Assembly (NCBI GenBank): GCA_016936075.1 | Contig: JAFGPS010000139.1 | Coordinates: 1 to 32,317, forward strand | Length of the DNA stretch: 32,317 nt | Source: Sedimentisphaerales bacterium | Lineage (GTDB): Bacteria > Planctomycetota > Phycisphaerae > Sedimentisphaerales > Anaerobacaceae | Direction of reading: 5' to 3' | In this document: one piece after another, positions 7,933-14,572 of the stretch | Layout: each line of letters starts with the position of its first letter | Position numbering within the stretch: the first letter of the stretch is position 1 | Made by a program: the position numbers and the translations under genes | Notes under the pieces: model-generated | What the model saw: only the letters and a program-made list of their open reading frames with translations | Told to the model about the DNA's origin: nothing | The model's database searches: none

Positions 7933-7995
7933 CTTTTAACTAACTGTATTACATTCAATACTTTGTGTGGTCAATAATTGAATTGACGTGAAAGT
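7926..7995. repeat. Promoter-bearing direct repeat, copy B (orphan)
   Basis: Second copy of the nnrD leader region (see 6365-6434), ungapped over about 70 bases. Promoter and ribosome-binding sequence are kept, but where copy A has the nnrD ATG, copy B has CTGTAG on the minus strand and no open frame follows. Confidence 0.7.
7946..7974 (-). promoter_or_regulatory. Orphan sigma-70-type promoter
   Basis: TTGACC (7969-7974), 17 bases, then TAATAC (7946-7951), reading leftward. The only thing downstream is the 3' end of the glycosidase-like gene in antisense. If active it would make an antisense RNA into that gene, or it is the leftover promoter of a deleted gene. Confidence 0.5.
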
Positions 7996-8101
7996 TTATG
8001 GATTTAATCTTCATCGGTTTGATTTGGAAATTGATAATCTTGAAAATCCGGAAAAGTATCCTCTCAAAAGCAAAATTCCAGTAAAGAAATCAAGCAAATA
8101 A
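7988..8101 (+). pseudogene. Possible gene remnant: 37-codon C-terminal-like fragment
   Basis: From GTG 7988 to TAA 8099-8101 the frame reads VKVYGFNLHRFDLEIDNL and on to a lysine-rich end (KIPVKKSSK). The composition looks like the true C-terminus of a protein. There is no ribosome-binding site, and the frame is closed just upstream by a stop inside repeat B. The simplest reading is the tail of a gene whose front was lost when the repeat-flanked segment was rearranged. The VYGFNL opening faintly recalls C-termini of amidohydrolase-like enzymes, but I cannot assign it. It could also be a chance frame. Confidence 0.25.
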
Positions 8102-8148
8102 CGAAATGTAGTTTTGTGATATTTACTGGCAATTCTTCAAATTTAGCT

Positions 8149-8931
8149 TTAATCAGATTTCATATTAGAGGCGTTATCGATTTTTCTATTAATCAAGGTT
8201 GCGGTCACAGCTGCGGAGAAGCCGTTGTCTATGTTGACTACGGTTATTCCAGATGCACAGCTATTGAGCATTGTCAGAAGTGCTGAAAGGCCGTGGAAAC
8301 TTGCGCCGTAGCCTATGCTTGTCGGGACGGCTATTACCGGGCAGCTAACTAAGCCGCCGAGTACGCTTGCTAAAGCTCCTTCCATTCCTGCTACAACGAT
8401 AATGATATTTGCCTGCTGGAGTTTTGGGATATGTTTGAAAAGTCTATGCAAACCTGCGACTCCTACATCGCAAATTAGTTCCGTTCGCTGGCCCATAATT
8501 TCCGCGGTGACCTGTGCTTCGGATGCGACTGGAATATCTGATGTTCCCGCTGTTACTATTGGAAGAATGGTTTTTGATTTTGGAAGTTCTTTTTGTTCGA
8601 GGATAATTGCGCGAGCCGATTTTTCGTAACGTACATTTGAAATTCTATTTGAAGCTACCATCGAATCAAATACATGTTGTTCCGCTCTTGTAGCGAGTAC
8701 GTTGTTTCCACGTTGAGCGAGGCTGTCGAATATTTCTATAATCTGCTCGTTGGTTTTGCCGGGGCAAAATATTACTTCGGGAAAACCTCTGCGTATCTGG
8801 CGATGATGGTCAACGTTGGCAAATCCCAAATCCTCGAAAGGAAGGTGTCTGAGTTTTTCCATCGCGTCACTGATTTCCAGTTGGCCGGTTTTGACCTGTT
8901 CCAATAGTTGCTGCAATTGCTCTGGCTGCAT
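8149..8931 (-). CDS. larB: Nickel-pincer cofactor biosynthesis protein LarB
   Basis: LarB carries out the first step of nickel-pincer-nucleotide synthesis: it carboxylates the pyridinium ring of nicotinic acid adenine dinucleotide and releases AMP, giving pyridinium-3,5-dicarboxylate mononucleotide. The C-terminal half is a PurE-like (NCAIR mutase) domain with IVTAGTSDIPVASEA (125-139), VAGMEGALASVLGGL (180-194) and VPTSIGYG (202-209). The N-terminal region has the LarB-typical LGFANVDHHRQIRRGFPEVI (35-54). The 260 residues match the family length. AGGA lies 7 bases before the ATG. LarC, LarE and a lactate-racemase-type apoenzyme are not in the window, so the user of the cofactor is unknown. 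A perfect 12-bp palindrome (ATCTTATAAGAT, 8984-8995) lies in the divergent spacer towards the MATE gene. Confidence 0.93.
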   Translation of the reverse strand: MQPEQLQQLLEQVKTGQLEISDAMEKLRHLPFEDLGFANVDHHRQIRRGFPEVIFCPGKTNEQIIEIFDSLAQRGNNVLATRAEQHVFDSMVASNRISNVRYEKSARAIILEQKELPKSKTILPIVTAGTSDIPVASEAQVTAEIMGQRTELICDVGVAGLHRLFKHIPKLQQANIIIVVAGMEGALASVLGGLVSCPVIAVPTSIGYGASFHGLSALLTMLNSCASGITVVNIDNGFSAAVTATLINRKIDNASNMKSD

Positions 8932-9170
8932 ATTTTTATCCTGTAGTTTTTAATTTATTCTTTCAGTATATCAAAATACGATTATCTTATAAGATGTTAC
9001 CATAACAGTATTGCGGATTCAATACGAATTTCATTATATAAACGTTCGAAGAATTTGTGTGCATAGGAGTAATATTAGGTTATAATTTCAAAGTCGTTGT
9101 GTGACGCAAATAACAGGAACACGATACTTCGATTTTTCCATCCCGGGAGAGTATCTATCGGAATTCCATT

Positions 9171-10559
9171 ATGTCAAAATTAGTAAAAGATTCTGTATTA
9201 AAAACTATGATTCGCATGGCGGTTCCCATGCTTGCCGGCACATTTGCGCTTAATGCGTACAATTTAACCGATACGTGGTTCGTATCACGTCTTGGTACGG
9301 ATAATTTAGCCGCCATGTCATATACGTTTCCGGTTGTAATGCTTCTTGGCTTTGTGTTGAGAGGGATTTCTACCGGTTCGATGGCTCTTGTGGCGCATGC
9401 TTTGGGAGGAAAAAGGCAAAAAACCGCCGCAAGATTGACAACACATGCAATTTTTCTTACATCAGGTATTTCCATAATAATTTTGATTGCTGGATTTTTG
9501 ACTGTAAACCTGCTTTTTGCAACTCTGGGAGCATCGGGTGAAGTACTTGTTTTGACCAGAAAATACATGTATATATGGTACGGCGGCATAATATTTCTTT
9601 CGGTGCAGATATTAATTTGTGATATCATTATTGGCACGGGAAATACAATACAATCGAGTTTGTTAATGGTTTCCGGGACGCTGGCAAATGTTGTTCTTGA
9701 TTATATTATGATTTTTGGTCATCTTGGTTTTCCTGCTATGGGTATCCGTGGAGCCGCACTTGCTACTATCTCGGCGCAAACATTGGTTTTATTAGCTGCT
9801 TTATATATTGTTCATCATAAACATGGACTAATTACGTTAGTTTCGTTTAATTTCAAGAGGATTCTTATTTCGTGGTACCGGATTTTGCGTATGGGTATCC
9901 CAAGTGTTTTGAGTACAATTCTTACTCCTATTTCTGCCGGTGTGGTGACACGAATAGTTTCCGGTTATGGTGATCCGACTGTAGCTGCTTGTGGAGTTGC
10001 AAGCAGAATAGAAATGTTTGCTTTTATGATTCCTATGACGGTTGGAATGTCTATGGTTCCATTCGTTGCGCAGAATTTTGGCGCAAAGCGTTTTGATAGA
10101 ATTAGAATCGCTCGCAGGGGAGCAATGATATTTGCTTTGGTTTTCGGATTCGCGGCCGCTGGAGTTTTCTTTGTAACAATAAAGCATCTCGCGGTTATAT
10201 TTACATCGGACCCGGAAGTTGAAAATGTGTTAATTCGTTATATTTGTATAACCTGTTTCGGCTATGGATTTCTTGAAGTACATCGTTATGCCGGATTTTG
10301 TATGACTGGCATACATGAACCGTTAATATCTGCTCTATTGAATATGGTTCGAGTATTTGCTTTATTGGTTCCTTTGTCATTGCTTGGCTCAATAACAATA
10401 GGTCTTTCCGGTGTTTTTTATGGTCGTCTCCTGACTGATATTCTTTCCGGGATAATAGGAGTAATCTGGTCAGGAAGAGTGTTAAAATCAAAAGTATCAA
10501 GAGCAATATTACTATCGCGAGGTAATTCAGGACAACTTATAGTTGGCAGTGGAAATTAG
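9171..10559 (+). CDS. MATE family efflux transporter
   Basis: A 462-residue inner-membrane exporter of the MATE superfamily (MatE domain twice, 12 helices), driven by Na+ or H+ exchange. It opens with VLKTMIRMAVPMLAGTFALNAYNLTDTWFVSRLG-like sequence (residues 9-42), where the TDTWFVSRLGT segment is the standard first MatE signature, and the second half restarts with RILRMGIPSVLSTIL near residue 242. Length is normal. Substrates of this group range from cationic drugs to metabolites and cannot be predicted. The ribosome-binding site is poor (CGGAA, 9 bases before the ATG). Its TAG and the TAA of tsaD share four bases, so the two genes run tail to tail with no room for a terminator between them. 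Confidence 0.9.
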   Translation: MSKLVKDSVLKTMIRMAVPMLAGTFALNAYNLTDTWFVSRLGTDNLAAMSYTFPVVMLLGFVLRGISTGSMALVAHALGGKRQKTAARLTTHAIFLTSGISIIILIAGFLTVNLLFATLGASGEVLVLTRKYMYIWYGGIIFLSVQILICDIIIGTGNTIQSSLLMVSGTLANVVLDYIMIFGHLGFPAMGIRGAALATISAQTLVLLAALYIVHHKHGLITLVSFNFKRILISWYRILRMGIPSVLSTILTPISAGVVTRIVSGYGDPTVAACGVASRIEMFAFMIPMTVGMSMVPFVAQNFGAKRFDRIRIARRGAMIFALVFGFAAAGVFFVTIKHLAVIFTSDPEVENVLIRYICITCFGYGFLEVHRYAGFCMTGIHEPLISALLNMVRVFALLVPLSLLGSITIGLSGVFYGRLLTDILSGIIGVIWSGRVLKSKVSRAILLSRGNSGQLIVGSGN

Positions 10560-11593
10560 CCGTGCGCTTTTGGTTCTAATGTTAAGTCAGCAAAAAGCCC
10601 TTCCTTAAATTTATAATATGCCAGAGATGCTACCATAACCGCATTGTCCGTGCAATATTTTTTGGGTGCCGCCAATAACTTTCTTGGAGGTTTGGACGAA
10701 TCGCAAAATTGCTGCAAAGCTTCTCTTAAAGCGCTGTTTGCTCCTACGCCGCCTCCGAGAAGAACCGTTTTTGCTCCGATTCTATCTGCGGCACGTTTAG
10801 TCTTTTTGACAAGCACATCAACCACTGCTGCTTGAAAAGACGCGGCGATATCAGCGATTTCCTGTTCGCTCATTGAATCGGATTTGTTTTCACCTTTCAT
10901 GTCCTGTCCGCGGCAATGATACAGCACGGCCGTCTTTAGTCCGCTGAAAGAAAAATCGAGCGAGCCGGGAGCAATGAGAGTTCGAGGAAAATTTATTGCT
11001 TTCGGATTACCATTTTTCCCTGCTTTTTCTATGCTTGGTCCGCCGGGATAGGGCAGTCTTAAAATAGACGCAACTTTATCGAAAGCTTCACCTGCGGCAT
11101 CGTCAATTGTTGAGCCTAAAAGCGTAAGTTCCAAAGGAGACTGGCAATCGAAAAGCGAAGTATGTCCCCCTGATACAACAAGCGCCACAGCAGGCAATTC
11201 AATATCCTGCTCGGAAAGCATCGCAGATTGTAAATGCGCATGAAGATGATTAATTGCGATAAGAGGTTTCTGCCATGCGAAACTGAGCGTTTTCGCGGCT
11301 GTTACTCCGACAACTAAAGCCATTGTAAGGCCGGGTTGATTCGCAACCGCGATTGCATCTAAATTGTCTTTGGTAATTTGTGCCTGTTCGAGAGCTTCTT
11401 TTATTATAGGGTATATTTTCTCAGCATGTTCACGGGAAGCGAGTTCCGGAACTACGCCGCCGTATTTTTCGTGAAGCTTTATTTGCGAAGCCACGAATGA
11501 TGATTTTACTATACTTCCATCAGTTACAACCGCAGCAGCGGTTTCATCGCAACTTGTCTCAATTCCTAATATATTAACTGATTTTGATTTCAT
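10556..11593 (-). CDS. tsaD: tRNA N6-adenosine threonylcarbamoyltransferase
   Basis: TsaD (YgjD/Kae1 family) transfers the threonylcarbamoyl group from threonylcarbamoyl-AMP to A37 of ANN-decoding tRNAs, working with TsaB and TsaE. It is an ASKHA-fold enzyme. The opening GIETSCDETAAAVV (10-23), the metal ligands His116 and His120 in NHLHAHL, the SGGHT loop (141-145) and Asp316 in CTDNAVM (314-320) are all present, and the 345 residues are the normal length. It has an unusually placed promoter: the -10 ends 8 bases before the ATG and no ribosome-binding sequence is present, so translation is probably leaderless. It overlaps the convergent MATE gene by 4 bases. Confidence 0.96.
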   Translation of the reverse strand: MKSKSVNILGIETSCDETAAAVVTDGSIVKSSFVASQIKLHEKYGGVVPELASREHAEKIYPIIKEALEQAQITKDNLDAIAVANQPGLTMALVVGVTAAKTLSFAWQKPLIAINHLHAHLQSAMLSEQDIELPAVALVVSGGHTSLFDCQSPLELTLLGSTIDDAAGEAFDKVASILRLPYPGGPSIEKAGKNGNPKAINFPRTLIAPGSLDFSFSGLKTAVLYHCRGQDMKGENKSDSMSEQEIADIAASFQAAVVDVLVKKTKRAADRIGAKTVLLGGGVGANSALREALQQFCDSSKPPRKLLAAPKKYCTDNAVMVASLAYYKFKEGLFADLTLEPKAHG

Positions 11594-11601
11594 AGAATTG
11601 G

Positions 11602-11630
11602 ATATTAGCTTAAGACAAGATTTATGTCAA
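11602..11630 (-). promoter_or_regulatory. Strong sigma-70 promoter placed for a leaderless tsaD mRNA
   Basis: On the minus strand TTGACA (11625-11630), 17 bases, TAATAT (11602-11607), only two mismatches to the full consensus. The next eight bases, CCAATTCT, lead straight into the ATG at 11593, which is where transcription should start. Confidence 0.75.
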
Positions 11631-12164
11631 TCTTGTATGACAGGATTGGAAAAATGTGTTTCTTATTATAATGAAGGAGTTATTGGAAATATGAAGATAA
11701 GGATAGGCACAAAATGCAAAATTTTACTGACTAATTTCAAGAGTATTACTTTTTAAGTAATACTAAAGTATTACACATTTGTATATAAGTATTATTAATT
11801 TTAACAGGATTGGCAAAAATCCTATACCTAAAGAGGTAGAAATCAATTTTGGAAATAATGTTAAAATAAAATATTCTAATAATTTCTTATTTTTTTGTAG
11901 ATTTTTTGTTTTGGTTATGATAAACTAAGAGAACTAATAGTACCTCAAAGGAGGAGGTTCTAACTCATAAATTAAGGACAGCTTATGATACCCGGTTTAT
12001 TCCGGGAGTTTGTGTGAGGAGTAGGTGTGTAGTGTGTTTTTAATAATGGGTTAATTGCCTTAAACATACATATATACTTCCTATATCTTCCCTATGAAAA
12101 TGAAGCTGCCTTATTTCCCTCAAGGATTGAATTTTACGGATGATAACAAAACTCGGAATAGGGA
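11631..12164. other. Long intergenic stretch, AT-rich, with a palindrome and a third half-site
   Basis: No convincing gene lies here. At 11742-11764 is a perfect 10-bp inverted repeat, AGTATTACTT-TTT-AAGTAATACT, followed two bases later by a third direct copy of AGTATTAC (11767-11774), an arrangement typical of a regulator-binding region. A weak -10 (TATGAT, 11916-11921) precedes the hairpin cluster at 11942-12006. The rest, from 12020 on, is AT-rich without visible signals until the PEP-CTERM gene. Confidence 0.45.
11942..12006 (+). ncRNA. Possible structured leader: three consecutive hairpins
   Basis: Three short perfect stems follow one another: ACCTC/GAGGT (11942-11946 with 11954-11958), TCATAA/TTATGA (11965-11970 with 11983-11988) and CCCGG/CCGGG (11991-11995 with 12002-12006). 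The region is also richer in G+C than its AT-rich surroundings. It lies between a weak -10 at 11916 and the secreted-protein gene at 12165. I do not recognise it as a known riboswitch class. It may be a cis-regulatory leader, a small RNA, or chance pairing. Confidence 0.3.
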
Positions 12165-12818
12165 ATGAAAAGAATATTAACTTTTTGGGTGATTGGAATG
12201 TTAATGTCAATAATAGGTTCAAAATCTATTACCAAAGCCGGAATACAATCGGTTATTGGTGGTACAAGTGCTCCTGCATCGACACTTGGTCCTTATTTGA
12301 CATTACCTTTTGAAGATGATTTGAGGCCATCTTATCAACAATGTACTTATGTAGAATCGCCTTTATCAGGGAATCTTGATTTTGATTTGCCTTTGGAACA
12401 TCGAGAGGTACCAACAAACTGGACAACCTGGAGTAATGGTTATACAGGTGATATTTACTTGACAAATGAGGGAGAATTTTTTGTATCTTTAACACTTCCA
12501 GTTGGGACTTCTGCTTTTTATTTTTATGCTCAACCCGAGCTTAAAGCAGAAAATACAATTACTGCGATAGCCTTTGATGGTATTGATTGTATTGAACAAA
12601 TCACTCAGGAAGTCAATGGCAATTCCGGCGCATGCTATTTTGGTTTTTATGGAACAAATGGAAGTGATATTGCTAATGTTAATATTAGTAGTGACGCGGC
12701 GTATGCTATTGGTGAATTTGGTATTTCTATGATACCTGCACCAGAGGCTTTTTTGTTAGGTAATATCGGCCTGTTTTCTTTAATAGAATTAAAAAGGCAT
12801 AGAATATTTGAAAAATAA
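12165..12818 (+). CDS. Secreted protein with PEP-CTERM-like sorting tail
   Basis: A 217-residue exported protein of unknown function. It has a signal peptide at about 1-25, a beta-rich body without a known domain, and a C-terminal tripartite tail: Pro-Ala-Pro-Glu (near 191-194), a hydrophobic helix (AFLLGNIGLFSLIEL) and a basic end (KRHRIFEK). This is the pattern of PEP-CTERM proteins, which an exosortase (EpsH/XrtA type) cuts and attaches to the outside of the cell, usually alongside exopolysaccharide production. The fit is weaker than that of the next gene, because the basic cluster has His and Glu. No exosortase gene is in the window. The start is the first possible ATG, since a stop lies in frame just upstream; GGAA stands 7 bases before it. 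Confidence 0.65.
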   Translation: MKRILTFWVIGMLMSIIGSKSITKAGIQSVIGGTSAPASTLGPYLTLPFEDDLRPSYQQCTYVESPLSGNLDFDLPLEHREVPTNWTTWSNGYTGDIYLTNEGEFFVSLTLPVGTSAFYFYAQPELKAENTITAIAFDGIDCIEQITQEVNGNSGACYFGFYGTNGSDIANVNISSDAAYAIGEFGISMIPAPEAFLLGNIGLFSLIELKRHRIFEK

Positions 12819-13041
12819 ATAAAAAGAAACGGAACTGACTTTAGTGACAATATGTATTTTGGACCTAATATCATCAGGAAGTATATGTTAGATGTCATTA
12901 GTTAGTTGTGCTTACAAATATTTGTTAATGTAGTCAAAAAGGGCATAGATAGAAAAAAAGATGATAAGGATATTTATCTAAGGAAAGAAATGGATTGGAG
13001 CTATTAACTTTGAAAATGAAAGAACACAAAAGGAGAACAAG

Positions 13042-13722
13042 ATGAAAAAGGTAATATTATTTTCTGTCCTGTTTTGTATGGTATTAGGCTTGAGTCTTGA
13101 TGTTCAGGCTCTTACTACCACACAAACACTTAATGGGGCCACAAACCCACAATGGTTCATTCCGGATGGTTATGATCCATATCCAGGAGATGCAGGTTTT
13201 CAACATATTTTACCTGGAGGCGGTGGAGTTAATCCTTATTACAGAGGCTATTTAGACGACTGGGGTTGGACTCATACAGTGGATTTTAGTGTACCTGGTC
13301 CGATTACAGTTCTTGGCGCAACTCTCACTATCGAAGCCTGGGATGTCGATTTGACAGGTGGAGATGGTGGAGTCAAACCGAATGAAATTGATAAAATTAA
13401 AGTTGGAACATCAAGCAATGCTGGCGGAGTGTATTTAGGTGATTTAACAGGCTCATCGCTCAGTTGGAGCACAACAACTTTTACTCTTGATGCGGCAGCC
13501 TTGGCTAAGCTAACAGTAGTTGATGATACTACCGGAACTTTAAAAGTCTGGATGGATATTTCCTCTTTGGAAAAAACAGATAACTATGGTTATGAATATT
13601 GGTACGTAACATTGAAGAGTGCTACACTTTCTGTTGATTATATTCCAGCACCTGGTGCTATCATTCTCGGAAGCCTCGGTGCAGGACTTGTTGGCTGGCT
13701 GCGAAGACGCAGAACTTTATAA
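13042..13722 (+). CDS. PEP-CTERM sorting-domain surface protein
   Basis: A 226-residue secreted protein: signal peptide (1-23, ending VQA), an all-beta body of about 180 residues and a textbook Phycisphaerae-style PEP-CTERM tail, IPAPGAIILGSLGAGLVGWL followed by RRRRTL. Exosortase would cleave near the Pro-Ala-Pro and anchor the protein at the surface. The body, with HTVDFSVPG near 76-84, LTIEAWDVDL near 95-104 and a YWYVTLKSATLSVDY end, resembles the lectin-like or choice-of-anchor modules common in these proteins, without a named match. An excellent ribosome-binding site (AAAGGAG) lies 7 bases before the ATG. It follows another PEP-CTERM-like gene by 223 bases and is followed by a terminator-bearing small transcript. 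Confidence 0.85.
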   Translation: MKKVILFSVLFCMVLGLSLDVQALTTTQTLNGATNPQWFIPDGYDPYPGDAGFQHILPGGGGVNPYYRGYLDDWGWTHTVDFSVPGPITVLGATLTIEAWDVDLTGGDGGVKPNEIDKIKVGTSSNAGGVYLGDLTGSSLSWSTTTFTLDAAALAKLTVVDDTTGTLKVWMDISSLEKTDNYGYEYWYVTLKSATLSVDYIPAPGAIILGSLGAGLVGWLRRRRTL

Positions 13723-13898
13723 TCCATTATATTGTGTTTTTTTAGAATAAAATAGTGAATCATTTGTATCTTATATAATATAAGAAGGTTCATATTGTCT
13801 ATCTAAGATTTGAAAGATGATACAGTCTTTTTATATAGACAGATTAACAACAAACAACTGTTGATATATTACCATATTACCTTTTCTATAATGTGTAG

Positions 13899-13970
13899 TA
13901 AGGGAGAGGTGAAAGCGTGCGAAGTGTATACTCCGTCTGCTCTGATTTAATAGGAGCAGGCGGTTTTTTT
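13899..13970 (+). ncRNA. Putative small RNA of about 70 nt with strong intrinsic terminator
   Basis: A TATAAT box (13887-13892) with a TTGATA 20 bases before it (longer than ideal) is followed by a short purine-rich stretch and then a 10-bp terminator stem, CCGTCTGCTC (13933-13942) with GAGCAGGCGG (13954-13963), one G-T wobble, running into seven Ts. The nearest plus-strand gene ends 211 bases upstream and the next starts 600 bases downstream, so this is either a free small RNA, a long 3' end of the PEP-CTERM transcript, or the prematurely terminated leader of the 949-residue gene. A 13-codon frame from GTG 13910 exists but has no good initiation site. Confidence 0.5.
13933..13970 (+). terminator. 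Intrinsic terminator, 10-bp GC-rich stem and T7 tail
   Basis: The stem pairs 13933-13942 with 13954-13963 around an 11-base loop, then TTTTTTT (13964-13970). It is the strongest terminator in the window. Confidence 0.8.
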
Positions 13971-14572
13971 ATTTATAAGCAACATTTCACTTTGAATTGG
14001 GTAAGAAGCAGAATAGACTTATCTAATCTAATATCCAATGATATAGTAAAAATACGTTTGTTGTATTATCACGAGCATAACAAATTGAAATCAAGTAATC
14101 TCATTTTAGTATATTTGCCTTCGGAGTTCTGTACTTATGGAATTCGTCTATTCATTTCGCAGAATTTGTTATGAAAAATTAAAAGAATACCTGGTTATTT
14201 CAGCTTATAATAGCATTCAATAGGCTACAAAATAATCTTTTATGTAAAAGCAAATCTAACATAAACATCATATTTCCGGACTAAATGTAAAATGGGAAAA
14301 AATATGTGAGTTTAATTGATTCCACTAACGATAATATCAATTATGATGATTATATTATTTAGTGCGCAAATATAGCTGTATGATGACTTTACAGCAAACA
14401 ATATATTGAAAAAAACGTATAAATATGATAAAATAATATGCAGGAAATAATATAGTCTCTTATATTTTATTTAGAGATATTTATGTCTTATTTTTTGGAC
14501 GAAGTATAACTAAGAATCTGTCCAAAATCTATAAATAAGCAATTGCTTCTAAGTTTTAGTTAGGAGATTAAA
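13971..14572. other. AT-rich intergenic stretch before the large surface protein
   Basis: I see no supported gene. Near its right end are an 8-bp inverted repeat, TTTTGGAC (14493-14500) with GTCCAAAA (14520-14527), and a perfect 12-bp palindrome, AAGCAATTGCTT (14537-14548), just before the ribosome-binding site (AGGAG) of the next gene. Both are candidate operator or leader structures. The left part (14000-14450) is very AT-rich and shows nothing I can name. Confidence 0.4.

Noticed and set aside
11900..13041. Sigma-54 (PrsR-type) promoters for the PEP-CTERM genes
   Set aside because: No TGGCAC-N5-TTGC-like -24/-12 pair was found upstream of either gene.
13917..14174. 85-codon frame beginning GTG
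   Set aside because: It would have to be read through the strong terminator at 13933-13970, has no ribosome-binding site and shows no recognisable protein pattern.
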